Program-made: the position numbers and the translations under genes
Part shown: one piece after another, positions 16,773 through 25,517 of the stretch
Numbering within the stretch: the first letter of the stretch is position 1
Layout of the letters: each line of letters starts with the position of its first letter
Assembly (NCBI RefSeq): GCF_023502395.1
Contig: NZ_JAMFMB010000010.1
Coordinates: forward strand, 1 to 64,000
From: Ruegeria spongiae
Lineage (GTDB): Bacteria > Pseudomonadota > Alphaproteobacteria > Rhodobacterales > Rhodobacteraceae
Direction: 5' to 3'
Length of the DNA: 64,000 nucleotides
The notes under the pieces: generated by a model
Database searches by the model: none
What the model saw: only the letters and a program-made list of their open reading frames with translations
What the model was told of the DNA's origin: nothing

Positions 16773-17864
16773 TCAGCCCTCGACTGCCTCGCGCATCCAT
16801 TTCTGCAGCGTAGCGATGGAATGTTCTGACATCACGCCGTAATTGGGGTCCAGCACCAGCGGGCCGGGGCGGTAGCCGCGTGATTTCAGTCCGCGATGCA
16901 CCGACTCGACCAATCGGATGTCCTCCTCGACCGTGGTTTCGCGATCCTGCACGGCCAGTTGCCGGATCACCGCGCTGTCCGATCCGCCCTCGGTGAACCA
17001 GCCGCGCCAGACGGTGCAGTGATCGACGCCGCGCGCGCGCCAATGATAGGTGTTCAGCACATTGCCCGGATAGACCTGGAACGAGAACATCGGCCACAGG
17101 AACCAACTGCGATAATCGCCCGCGTGGTCGTTGGCGCTCAGGTCAACCGGATAGGACATGGCGTCGAGGCTCTGGCATTCGGTCGTGTGGCGCAGGGCGT
17201 AGCCTTGGTCAAGCGGCTGGATGTCATAGGTGTCGGGTTTGACGACACCGGTGGAAAAGGTCGGGTGATTGATCGCGCAGTGATAACATTCCGAGTAGTT
17301 CTCGACACTGACCTTCCAGTTGCAGTTTTCAGGCACTTCGACCCAGTCCAGGGGCTCCAGCCTGTCAATCTGGGGCACATAGGCGCGCAATTCCTCTCGA
17401 ACGCCGGGATACCATTCGTCCATCGGTGCGGCGTCATCGTCGAGATTGACGAAGATGAAGCCGTTGAACAGTTCGGTCCGGACCGGGGTCAGGCAGATCG
17501 CACGGCGGTCGAATCCGGGGACCGATTTGATGTTCGGTCCCGCGCGCAGGGCACCCGTCAGCTCGTAGGTCCAGGAATGGTAGGGGCAGACGACGACGCG
17601 AGTATTGCCCGATCCCGTCACCATCTCATGGGCGCGGTGCTGACAGACGTTGTAGAAGGTGCGGATCTCACCATCTCGGCCCCGGATGCAGAATAGGTTT
17701 TGCCCGGCGATCTCGAAGGCAAAATAGTCGCCCGTCTTGCGGACCTGGCTGACATGGCCCGCGAATTGCCAGGTCCGCGACATCAACCCCGCCAGTTCGC
17801 GTTCATAAATCTCGGGGTCGGTGTAATAGCGGGCTTCGAGCGAGCGGGTCAGAGGGGCGGTCAT
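16773..17864 (-). CDS. Rieske non-heme iron oxygenase, GbcA-like
   Basis: A 363-residue oxygenase alpha subunit. The Rieske 2Fe-2S ligands are C74, H76, C93 and H96 (CQH...CPYH). The catalytic iron site lies in ENYSECYHCAINHP with H195 and H200. The C-terminus LVESVHRGLKSRGYRPGP resembles choline-monooxygenase and glycine-betaine-demethylase relatives rather than aromatic dioxygenases. A likely role is oxidative N-demethylation of a quaternary ammonium compound; the substrate is inferred. No dedicated flavin reductase partner is in the window. Its start overlaps the rpiR end by 4 bases. Confidence 0.85.
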   Translation of the reverse strand: MTAPLTRSLEARYYTDPEIYERELAGLMSRTWQFAGHVSQVRKTGDYFAFEIAGQNLFCIRGRDGEIRTFYNVCQHRAHEMVTGSGNTRVVVCPYHSWTYELTGALRAGPNIKSVPGFDRRAICLTPVRTELFNGFIFVNLDDDAAPMDEWYPGVREELRAYVPQIDRLEPLDWVEVPENCNWKVSVENYSECYHCAINHPTFSTGVVKPDTYDIQPLDQGYALRHTTECQSLDAMSYPVDLSANDHAGDYRSWFLWPMFSFQVYPGNVLNTYHWRARGVDHCTVWRGWFTEGGSDSAVIRQLAVQDRETTVEEDIRLVESVHRGLKSRGYRPGPLVLDPNYGVMSEHSIATLQKWMREAVEG

Positions 17865-18748
17865 TCCGGCTCCTCCGCGTAGATGCCAAGAAGATGGCGG
17901 CGCCTGTGAAAGCGTTCGACCCGGTCGACGATCTCGTCGCTGCTGACCGCGATCACGAAGGACAGCAGGGTTTCCAGCACTGCGATGGTTGAGACCGACG
18001 AGGGGAAAAATTGCGGCGTGTCAGCGGCCACGACAAAGCCGTGATCGGCGCTCAGGATGATCGGGCTTGCCGGGCTGTCCGACAGGGCGATCACGGTCAG
18101 CCCCTGTTCGCGGGCCAGTTTCACCGCCTCGATCACCTCGGTGCGGTAGGGTTTGCAGGTCATCGCGATCAGCACGTCCTGATCATCGGCCCAGGCCAGA
18201 TCGTCAACCGGGGTCGAGCCGGGGCGGGGGATCGCGTGGAATTGCTTCATGCCGGTTGAGGCGAGATAGGTGAAGTTGCGGGCGTTTGCATTGTTGACGC
18301 CCACGCCCAGCGTGAACACCTGCCGCGAGGTCCAGATCCTTTGCGCTGCCTCCTGCAGGCTGGCGGCATCTATTCCGGCAAATGTCTCTTCGATATTGCG
18401 CAGGGCGGCGCCGACCATATCGGCATAGAGCCCGCCGAGCTCGCCGGATTTTCCGATGTCCTGCAGCCAGCGGGCACGGTCCGGGAAGGACGCGGCGTTG
18501 TTCCGGATAGCCTCGCGGAAGGGCGCGCGGAAATCCTCGTAGCCGGTAAAGCCGACCTGCCGCGCCATCCGGACCAGGGTGTTGGGCTTGACCTTGGCGG
18601 CCTCGGCAATCTCGCGCACGGTCGAAACGCCCACCTCTGTCGGGTTCTCCAGCACATAGCGCGCGGCTTTTTGCGCCTCGGGGGTAAGCGCGTCCCATTC
18701 GTCAGTCAGGCGTTCCAGAACTGGCGATGATACATTTGTGTCATTCAT
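17861..18748 (-). CDS. MurR/RpiR-family regulator
   Basis: A 295-residue regulator with an N-terminal RpiR helix-turn-helix (residues 5-80, with STVREIAEAAKVKPNTLVRMARQ) and a C-terminal SIS sugar-phosphate-type domain (about 125-260, FTLGVGVNNANARNF and CKPYRTEVIEA). It is divergent to the FAD/GcvT gene 68 bases away and co-transcribed with the Rieske gene. No good ribosome site precedes the ATG, so translation may be weak or leaderless. Twin TACA-N2-TGT sites at its start suggest self-control. Confidence 0.88.
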   Translation of the reverse strand: MNDTNVSSPVLERLTDEWDALTPEAQKAARYVLENPTEVGVSTVREIAEAAKVKPNTLVRMARQVGFTGYEDFRAPFREAIRNNAASFPDRARWLQDIGKSGELGGLYADMVGAALRNIEETFAGIDAASLQEAAQRIWTSRQVFTLGVGVNNANARNFTYLASTGMKQFHAIPRPGSTPVDDLAWADDQDVLIAMTCKPYRTEVIEAVKLAREQGLTVIALSDSPASPIILSADHGFVVAADTPQFFPSSVSTIAVLETLLSFVIAVSSDEIVDRVERFHRRRHLLGIYAEEPE

Positions 18749-18770
18749 GATTGACGATGGTACAGATGTA
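18731..18770. promoter_or_regulatory. Paired TACA-N2-TGT sites between rpiR and FAD/GcvT gene
   Basis: TACATTTGTG (18731-18740) and TACAGATGTA (18761-18770) are spaced exactly 30 bases apart, close to three helical turns. The second is a perfect palindrome. One overlaps the first codons of rpiR and the other lies in the divergent promoter region. This is the geometry of a two-site operator for a dimeric or tetrameric regulator, most likely the adjacent RpiR protein. Confidence 0.45.
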
Positions 18771-18816
18771 AGATTAGCCTGTCGAGCAGAAATGCGACTC
18801 GGGAAGAGGAAAAACC

Positions 18817-21270
18817 ATGTCCGGGACTACGCTGCCCTCGCACGCGCATGTGGTCATTGTCGGCGGTGGTGTGATGGGTGTGGGCCTGGCCTATCACCTG
18901 GCGCATGAAGGCTGGCGCGATGTCGTTCTGCTGGAAAAGGCGGAACTGACCAGTGGCAGCACGTGGCACGCGGCAGGGCAGATCACCCATTCGACCAGTT
19001 CCTTCGGGTTGGGCAAATGCGTGGACTATAATATCGGGCTCTATTCCGGTGCGCTTGAGGCCGAGACCGGTCAGGCGGTGACCTGGCATGGCTGCGGCTC
19101 GTTCCGGCTGGCCTATACGCAAGATGAGATGGACTGGCTGCGCCATACCCTTTCGGTGGGCCGGGCGCTGGGCTTTAATATCGAGCTGGTCGGGCCGTCT
19201 CGCGTGGCTGAATTGCACCCGTTCTACAATCTCGACGGCGTTCTGGGCGCGTTGCACACGCCAGATGACGGGCATGTGGACCCCTCGGGCGTCACCATGG
19301 CCATGGCTGCAGGGGCTCGCCAGTTGGGGGCAAAAATCATCCGTCAATGCCGGGCGACCAACATCACGCAGGCAGAGAGTGGCGAATGGGTGGTCGAAAC
19401 CGAACAGGGCACCATCCGCTGCGCGCATGTGGTGAATGCAGGCGGTACCTATGCGCGGCAGATGGGCGAATGGTCGGGGCTGCAACTGCCGATGACCTCG
19501 ATGACGCATCACTACTTCGTCACCGACCCGGTGCCGGAATTTGCCGATCTGGACTCTGAGCTGCCGGTGATCCGCGATGACCGCAAGGTCTCGGGCTATA
19601 TCCGGATGGAGCAAAAGCGCGGGCTGATCGGGATTTACGAGAAAGAGAACGCCAATTCCGTCTGGCACGATCACTGCCCGTGGGATTACGAAAACTGGTT
19701 GTTCGAGGCGGATTATGACCGGGTCATGCCCTGGCTGCAGGAAAGCCTGAACCGGATGCCGATCTTTGCCGATCTGGGGATATCGCGCGATGTGCACGGG
19801 GCGATCTCGCATCCGCCGGATGGCAATCCGCTGATCGGACCGGCCCCCGGGGTTCGCAATTACTGGTGCTGCTGCGGCACCCAGATCGGCATTGGCTGGG
19901 GACCGGGGCTGACCCGCGAACTGGCGCGCTGGATGGTGCATGGGGCCGCCGATATTTCGATGCGCGACTATGACCCGCGCCGCTTTGGGGCCTATGCCAC
20001 CAAGGACTGGCAGGTCGTCAAGGCGCATGAGGATTACAAACTACGCCACGAAATCCCGTTTCCGCATTTCAACCGGTTGGAGGGGCGTCCGGTCAAACCC
20101 TCGCCATTCCATGACCGGCTCAAGGCAAAGGGCGCGGTCCATGAAGAGGTCTATGGCCACGAACGCCCGCGCTGGTTTGCCAAAGACGGCGTTGCGCAGC
20201 ACGATCACTATTCCTTTCGCCGCAACGCGGTGCACGACATGGTCGGGGCCGAATGCAGGGCGGTGCGGGAACGGGTGGGGATCATGGATATCTCGGGTTT
20301 TGCCAAGGTCGAGGTGATCGGGCCGGGGGCCGAGGCTCTGCTGGATCGGCTGGTTGCGAACCGAATGTCGCAAAAACCCGGTGGTATCACCCTGACCCAC
20401 ATGCTGAACCGCCGGGGCCGGATCGAGCTTGAAACCACACTCGTGAAGCTGGGCGAGGGGCGGTACTACCTTGTTTGCGCAGCCTTCTTTGAACAACGCT
20501 TGCTGGATCACATGAATCAGCATCACAAGGACGAAGACGCCGACATTATCCTGCGGTCCAACGACTGGGCGGCGCTGAGCCTGAATGGCCCCAAAGCGCG
20601 CGATGTCCTGTCTGCCTGCACCGATGCGGACCTGAGCAATGCCGGATTCAAATGGCTGACCGCGCAGGAGATCGAGGTTGCCGGGCACAAGCTCTGGGCG
20701 TTTCGCATGTCTTATGCCGGGGAACTCGGCTGGGAATTGCACATCCCCCGTGACAACGCTCTGGCGGTCTATGATGCGCTCTGGGCGGCGGGTGAGCCGT
20801 ATGGGATCGCCGATTACGGGTCCTTCGCCATGAACGCCTTGCGGATGGAAAAGGGCTTCAAGGGGGCCGGAGAATTGACCAACGAGGTCACGCTGGCCGA
20901 GGCCGACGTGCTGCGTTTTGCCCGCACCGACAAGGACTATCTGGGCAAGGGCACAACGCTGGACCCTGACCTGCGCTGGATCTGTGCCTATCTTGAAATC
21001 GAACCGGACGGAATCGTCGACGGCCATGGCGGAGAGGCCGTGCTGCTGGATGGCGCGGTCGTGGGCGCCACGGCCTCGGTCGCTTTCGGTCATACGATCG
21101 GCAAGATCCTCGCCTTTGCCTATGTCCAGCCGCAAGTCAACGTGCCGGGCACGGAACTTGAGGTTGTGATCGCGGGCACACCACGCAGGGGCCGGGTTCT
21201 GAGCGAACCTGCCTATGACCCGCAAAGCCGCTTGCCCCGGACCGATATCGCCATGGAGGCCGCAGAATGA
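18817..21270 (+). CDS. FAD-dependent demethylase with GcvT domain (DMGDH-like)
   Basis: An 817-residue two-domain enzyme. Residues 10 to about 390 form a DAO-type FAD domain with VGGGVMGVGLAYHL and STWHAAGQ, whose H51 corresponds to the histidine that binds FAD covalently in dimethylglycine and sarcosine dehydrogenases. Residues from about 440 form GcvT and GcvT_C domains that pass the released methyl to tetrahydrofolate. It heads the rightward operon with a GAAGAGG site and overlaps the next gene by 4 bases. The substrate is probably an N-methylated amino acid made by the Rieske enzyme; this is inferred. Confidence 0.88.
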   Translation: MSGTTLPSHAHVVIVGGGVMGVGLAYHLAHEGWRDVVLLEKAELTSGSTWHAAGQITHSTSSFGLGKCVDYNIGLYSGALEAETGQAVTWHGCGSFRLAYTQDEMDWLRHTLSVGRALGFNIELVGPSRVAELHPFYNLDGVLGALHTPDDGHVDPSGVTMAMAAGARQLGAKIIRQCRATNITQAESGEWVVETEQGTIRCAHVVNAGGTYARQMGEWSGLQLPMTSMTHHYFVTDPVPEFADLDSELPVIRDDRKVSGYIRMEQKRGLIGIYEKENANSVWHDHCPWDYENWLFEADYDRVMPWLQESLNRMPIFADLGISRDVHGAISHPPDGNPLIGPAPGVRNYWCCCGTQIGIGWGPGLTRELARWMVHGAADISMRDYDPRRFGAYATKDWQVVKAHEDYKLRHEIPFPHFNRLEGRPVKPSPFHDRLKAKGAVHEEVYGHERPRWFAKDGVAQHDHYSFRRNAVHDMVGAECRAVRERVGIMDISGFAKVEVIGPGAEALLDRLVANRMSQKPGGITLTHMLNRRGRIELETTLVKLGEGRYYLVCAAFFEQRLLDHMNQHHKDEDADIILRSNDWAALSLNGPKARDVLSACTDADLSNAGFKWLTAQEIEVAGHKLWAFRMSYAGELGWELHIPRDNALAVYDALWAAGEPYGIADYGSFAMNALRMEKGFKGAGELTNEVTLAEADVLRFARTDKDYLGKGTTLDPDLRWICAYLEIEPDGIVDGHGGEAVLLDGAVVGATASVAFGHTIGKILAFAYVQPQVNVPGTELEVVIAGTPRRGRVLSEPAYDPQSRLPRTDIAMEAAE

Positions 21271-22349
21271 CGATCCCCGCAACGATGAAGGCCATGGTTC
21301 TGACCGGTCATGGTGATCTGGACAAATACGAATGGCACGAGGACTGGCCAGTACCGCAACCCGGCCCGATGGAGGTTCTGATCAGGGTCGGGGCCTGCGG
21401 ACTGAACAACACCGATGTAAATACCCGCACCGGCTGGTATTCCAAAGCGGTGGATGAGGCCACAACCGGCGGCGCCCATTCGGAGCTCGATGACGAGGAC
21501 AGCACGTGGGGCGGTGCGCCGCTGACCTTTCCGCGCATTCAGGGCGCAGACGCCGTCGGCACGGTTGTGGCCGTGGGTGACAGCGCGGATACGAGCCTGA
21601 TCGGCAAGCGGGTCATCGTGGCCGGATGGCTGCGCGACTGGGACGACCCGATGAATCGCGACAAGGCGGGGTATTTCGGGTCGGAATGTGATGGCGGTTT
21701 CGCGGAATATACCACGGCGGATATGCAGGGCATCGCCCCCATCGAGTCTGATCTGAGCGACGCAGAACTGGCGACATTCAGCTGCTCTTACGTTACCGCC
21801 GAAGGGATGCTGGACCGCGCGCAGGTCGACGGGGGCGACACGGTGCTGATCCCCGGCGCCTCGGGCGGGGTCGGTGGTGCGCTGATCCAATTGTCCAAAC
21901 TGCGCGGCGCGCGGGTGATCGCCATGGCCTCGGAAGCCAAGCACCGCGATGTTGCGGAACTTGGGCCCGACCGCATCCTGCCGCGCAGCCCCGAGAACCT
22001 GAGATCGGCGCTGAAGGGCGAGAAGATCACCGTCGTCGCGGATGTCGTGGGCGGTGCGATGTGGCCCAGGCTGATCGACATGCTGGCGCGCGGCGGGCGG
22101 TACACCTGCTCGGGCGCGATCGCCGGACCGATGGTCGAATTTGACCTGCGCACTTTCTACCTGCGCGACCTGACCTTCACCGGTTCTACCGTGAACACGC
22201 CGCAGAACTTTTTCGATGTCGTGAAATACATAGAAAACGGGCAAATCAGGCCAGCCTTGGCCGCCACCTATCCGTTAGCCGAATTGAAGGAGGCCCAGCA
22301 GGCCTTCATCGACAAATCACATACCGGCAACATCGTGGTGATCCCGTGA
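21267..22349 (+). CDS. MDR-family zinc-type alcohol dehydrogenase/quinone oxidoreductase
   Basis: A 360-residue medium-chain dehydrogenase. The N-terminal GroES-like domain has [21 protein letters not shown], and the nucleotide domain has [23 protein letters not shown] (about 193-215). The usual structural zinc cysteine cluster is not apparent, so a quinone-oxidoreductase-like form is possible. It is translationally coupled at both ends (ATGA and GTGA overlaps) between the FAD/GcvT and the DddQ-like genes. An oxidoreductase step on an aldehyde or unsaturated product is plausible. Confidence 0.83.
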   Translation: MTIPATMKAMVLTGHGDLDKYEWHEDWPVPQPGPMEVLIRVGACGLNNTDVNTRTGWYSKAVDEATTGGAHSELDDEDSTWGGAPLTFPRIQGADAVGTVVAVGDSADTSLIGKRVIVAGWLRDWDDPMNRDKAGYFGSECDGGFAEYTTADMQGIAPIESDLSDAELATFSCSYVTAEGMLDRAQVDGGDTVLIPGASGGVGGALIQLSKLRGARVIAMASEAKHRDVAELGPDRILPRSPENLRSALKGEKITVVADVVGGAMWPRLIDMLARGGRYTCSGAIAGPMVEFDLRTFYLRDLTFTGSTVNTPQNFFDVVKYIENGQIRPALAATYPLAELKEAQQAFIDKSHTGNIVVIP

Positions 22350-22927
22350 CAACACTTGAGAACGTACTCGCAGCCGCCCGCGCGCTGCATCGAACCCTTC
22401 CCGACCTGTCGGCCTACGCGCCGTGGCCCGACGATCTCATCCCGACGGGTTTGCAGCCACACCCGATCCCGGCGACGGAGCTGGTCGCGGATTTTGGTCA
22501 AAATGGCACCGCAGAGACTCACGCGCTGGTAGACGCGGTTCGGGCAAGTGCGCATCTGGCAAGCTGGCAGCTTGCCTATTCCGAGGAAGAGGTTGGTGCC
22601 GATTTCCTCAATCGCTACGGCTATTACGAGTTGTTCGGTCCTTCGGGGCATTTCCACTCGACACAACTGCGCGGCTATATCGCCTATTGGGGCGCTGGGC
22701 TGAACTATGGCTGGCACAGCCATGAGGCCGAAGAGCTGTATCTGACGCTGGCGGGCCGTGCGCTGTTCAGGGTCGAGGGGGATACGGCCGACCTAAGCCC
22801 TGGCCAGACCCGGTTTCACGGCAGTTGGCAAAGCCACGCGATGGACACCACCCATCAGCCGATCCTGACCCTGATCCTGTGGCGCGGAGAGGGGATGGCG
22901 GGCCTGCCTCAAATGGACGCGGCATGA
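22346..22927 (+). CDS. DddQ-like DMSP lyase family cupin
   Basis: A 193-residue protein resembling the cupin-type DMSP lyases (DddQ group), which split dimethylsulfoniopropionate into DMS and acrylate. An N-terminal helical region is followed by a barrel with [17 protein letters not shown] (H124, H126, E130, Y132) and [11 protein letters not shown] (H158, H164), which supply candidate metal and catalytic residues. The length matches DddQ. It starts with GTG overlapping the MDR stop and ends overlapping an enolase gene, so it is fixed inside an operon of demethylase and enolase enzymes. The true substrate may be DMSP or another onium acid. Confidence 0.75.
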   Translation: MTTLENVLAAARALHRTLPDLSAYAPWPDDLIPTGLQPHPIPATELVADFGQNGTAETHALVDAVRASAHLASWQLAYSEEEVGADFLNRYGYYELFGPSGHFHSTQLRGYIAYWGAGLNYGWHSHEAEELYLTLAGRALFRVEGDTADLSPGQTRFHGSWQSHAMDTTHQPILTLILWRGEGMAGLPQMDAA

Positions 22928-24030
22928 AGATCACCCGCATCCGCATCTTTCAGACCGGCCTGCCTTATGTGGACGGGGCCTATGCCTGGGGCGCGGGGAA
23001 CGTGATCGAAACGGCCATGGCCTCGGTCGTTGTGATCGATACGGATGCGGGGCTGATGGGATGTGGCGAGTTCACCCCCTGTGGCGAGAACTACATGGTG
23101 GCCCATTCCGCGGGCGTGCCTGCGCTGGCGCGGCTGGTGGCCCCGCATCTGTTGGGCGAGGATCCCCGCAACGTGGCCCGCATCGAGCAGATTATGGACC
23201 ATCTGGTGCAGGGGCATGGCTATGCCAAGTCGCCCTTCGATGCGGCCTGCTGGGATATTCTGGCACAATCGCTGAACGCGCCGCTTCATGCGGTCTGGGG
23301 CGGAAAGCTGACCGACGGCGCACCGATGTACCGCGTCGCGCCGCAGAAAGCGGCCAAAGACACCATCGCCGAGATGGACCGGTATCGCGGTCAGGGATAC
23401 CGCCAGTTCCAGATCAAGGTCGGCAGCGACTGGGCTGCGGATATCGACCGCATCCGCTCCACCGTGCCGTTGCTGAAACCCGGTGAGAAAGCCATGGCCG
23501 ACGCCAACCAGGGCTGGCGCGTCGATGATGCGCTGCGCGTGGCGCGGGCGACGCGTGATCTGGACTATATCTTCGAACAGCCCTGCCGCAGTTACGAGGA
23601 ATGCCTGCAAGTGCGTGCCCGGATCGATCTGCCGATGAAGCTGGATGAATGCGTCACCGGCCTGCATATGGCGCAGCGCATCGTGGCGGATCGTGCGGCG
23701 GAGCTGGTCTGCCTGAAAATCTCGAACCTCGGCGGGCTCAGCAAGGCGCGCCGGGTGCGCGATTTTCTGGTCGAAAACCGCATCCCCGTTGTGGCAGAAG
23801 ATAGCTGGGGCGGCGAGATTGCCACGGCGGCGTTGTTCCATTTCGCGGCAACGACCCCGCCTGGTTACCTGCACAACACCACCGACCTGATGAACTACAA
23901 CACCCGCTCGACCGGCGTGGGTGGGGCCGTGGCGCGGGGTGGCAAGCTCTATGCGCCAGACGCGCCGGGCCTGGGTGTGGTGCCGGATTTCGAAAGCCTT
24001 GGCGACCCGGTGGAGGAGTTTAAACCATGA
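22924..24030 (+). CDS. Enolase-superfamily enzyme, betaine epimerase-like
   Basis: A 368-residue mandelate racemase/muconate lactonizing-type protein. Catalytic lysines K165 (FQIKVG) and K265 (CLKISN) flank metal ligands D193 (ADANQG), E218 (IFEQP) and D241 (LDEC). The two-lysine arrangement is that of racemases and epimerases. The spacing resembles 4-hydroxyproline betaine 2-epimerase (HpbD) known from a roseobacter, recalled from memory and not checked. It overlaps the lyase-like gene before it and the cupin gene after it by 4 bases each. Confidence 0.83.
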   Translation: MKITRIRIFQTGLPYVDGAYAWGAGNVIETAMASVVVIDTDAGLMGCGEFTPCGENYMVAHSAGVPALARLVAPHLLGEDPRNVARIEQIMDHLVQGHGYAKSPFDAACWDILAQSLNAPLHAVWGGKLTDGAPMYRVAPQKAAKDTIAEMDRYRGQGYRQFQIKVGSDWAADIDRIRSTVPLLKPGEKAMADANQGWRVDDALRVARATRDLDYIFEQPCRSYEECLQVRARIDLPMKLDECVTGLHMAQRIVADRAAELVCLKISNLGGLSKARRVRDFLVENRIPVVAEDSWGGEIATAALFHFAATTPPGYLHNTTDLMNYNTRSTGVGGAVARGGKLYAPDAPGLGVVPDFESLGDPVEEFKP

Positions 24031-24311
24031 CGAAACAGGCAACTGCAACTCTGATGATTGATGACGCACGCGTCCGGGTGACCCGGTTCGACTTTGCCCC
24101 CGGTGCCGAAACCGGCTGGCATCGCCACGCGATGGATTATGTCATCACCGCCATAACCGACTGCCACATGCGCCTCGACTTGCCCGACGGCAGCTCAACC
24201 AAAGTCACCGTTCCCGCCGGCACCGCCTATCGCCGCGACGAGGGCGTCGAGCACAACGTCATCAACGCAGGCGACACGCCAATGTCTTTCGTCGAAGTGG
24301 AGTTGAAATGA
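24027..24311 (+). CDS. Small cupin protein
   Basis: A 94-residue single-domain cupin. The first motif is GAETGWHRHAMDYVITAI (about residues 27-44) and the second is GTAYRRDEGVEHNVIN. H34, H36 and H77 are possible metal ligands. It has a GGAGGAG site, overlaps the enolase genes on both sides by 4 bases, and so is part of the same translated unit. The function is unknown. Confidence 0.8.
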   Translation: MTKQATATLMIDDARVRVTRFDFAPGAETGWHRHAMDYVITAITDCHMRLDLPDGSSTKVTVPAGTAYRRDEGVEHNVINAGDTPMSFVEVELK

Positions 24312-25423
24312 AGATCACCCGGATTTCGGTCTATCAGGTCGATCTGCCGCTGGAGCATCCCTATTGGCTGTCCGGCGGGCGGCTGAAATTCGAATGCCTT
24401 GATGCGACGCTGGTCAAACTCGAAACCGATGCCGGGTTGATCGGCTGGGGCGAGGGCACGCCCTGGGGTCACACCTATGTGCCCGCCCATGGCCCGGGCA
24501 TCCGCGCCGGGATTGAAACCATGGCGCGCTTTGTCCTCGGCCTCGACCCGCGCAAGCTGCTTGAGGTTGAACGGGCGATGGATACGGCGCTGCCCGGTCA
24601 TCTCTATGCCAAATCGCCCATCGACATGGCCTGCTGGGACATCGCCGGGCAGGCGGCGGGCCTGCCGATCGCTGATCTGATGGGGGGCGGTTCCCGCACG
24701 CCACGTCCCATCGCCTCCTCGGTCGGGGCAAAGACCATCGAAGAGACCCGCGCGGTCCTCGGCCTCTACCGCCAGCGCGGCTATGTCGCCCATTCGGTGA
24801 AAATCGGTGGCGATGTGGAACGCGACATCGCCCGCATCCGCGATGTCGAGGCGCAGCGCAGACCGGATGAGATCATCCTCTACGACGTGAACCGCGGCTG
24901 GAGCCGACAACAGGCCCTGCGTGTCATGCAGGCGACGCAGGACCTGCGCGTGATGTTCGAACAGCCCTGCGAAACGCTGGACGATATCGCCGCGCTGCGC
25001 CCGCTGCATTGCGCCCCTGTCAGTGTCGACGAAAGCCTCGTCACGCTTCAGGATGCCACCCGCATCGCCCGCGACGGGCTGGCTGAAATCTTCGGCATCA
25101 AGCTCAACCGCGTCGGCGGTCTGACCAAGGCCGCCCGGATGCGCGATGTCGCACTGGCCCATGGGATCGACATGTTCGTGATGGCCACCGGCGGCAGCGT
25201 GCTGGCCGATGCCGAGGCGTTGCATCTGGCAGCCACCATTCCCGACCATGCCTGCCATGCAGTCTGGGCCTGTCAGGACATGATCACCACCGAGATCGCC
25301 GGCGGGCGCGGCCCCCGCAACGTTGACGGCCACCTGCACCTGCCCGAAACCCCCGGCCTTGGTGTTGCGCCGGACGAAGATGCAATCGGTCCCGCAGTCG
25401 CAACCTACAAGGCCCCGCAATGA
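24308..25423 (+). CDS. Enolase-superfamily enzyme (second paralogue)
   Basis: A 371-residue mandelate racemase/muconate lactonizing-type protein. Active-site residues fall at the same positions as in the preceding paralogue: K165 (SVKIGG), D193 (YDVNRG), E218 (MFEQP), D241 (VDES) and K265 (GIKLNR). The lid loop near residues 15-25 differs, pointing to a different substrate. A dehydratase or epimerase activity on a hydroxy or amino acid is likely. It starts by overlapping the cupin gene by 4 bases. Confidence 0.83.
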   Translation: MKITRISVYQVDLPLEHPYWLSGGRLKFECLDATLVKLETDAGLIGWGEGTPWGHTYVPAHGPGIRAGIETMARFVLGLDPRKLLEVERAMDTALPGHLYAKSPIDMACWDIAGQAAGLPIADLMGGGSRTPRPIASSVGAKTIEETRAVLGLYRQRGYVAHSVKIGGDVERDIARIRDVEAQRRPDEIILYDVNRGWSRQQALRVMQATQDLRVMFEQPCETLDDIAALRPLHCAPVSVDESLVTLQDATRIARDGLAEIFGIKLNRVGGLTKAARMRDVALAHGIDMFVMATGGSVLADAEALHLAATIPDHACHAVWACQDMITTEIAGGRGPRNVDGHLHLPETPGLGVAPDEDAIGPAVATYKAPQ

Positions 25424-25462
25424 TCCGCCGTTTCATTTGGCCGCAGGCCAAGATCGGGGCGG

Positions 25463-25480
25463 CCGCCCTAAATCGGGCGG
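25463..25480 (+). other. Hairpin before third enolase gene
   Basis: CCGCCC (25463-25468) and GGGCGG (25475-25480) pair around TAAATC in the only sizeable gap (94 bases) of this otherwise overlapping operon. No U-tract follows. It may be an mRNA processing or stability element that separates the expression of the last two genes from those before. Confidence 0.4.
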
Positions 25481-25517
25481 TGCCCAGAGCGCTGCGCAAA
25501 ACCTTTGGGCGGCAACA

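Noticed and set aside
18745-20028. 427-residue minus-strand frame opposite the FAD/GcvT gene
   Set aside because: Composition typical of an antisense shadow, and the opposite strand carries a clear two-domain enzyme.
18817-21270. Possible DMSP demethylase DmdA
   Set aside because: DmdA is a stand-alone GcvT-like protein of about 365 residues. This protein has a full FAD domain with the covalent-FAD histidine and fits the dimethylglycine/sarcosine dehydrogenase type.
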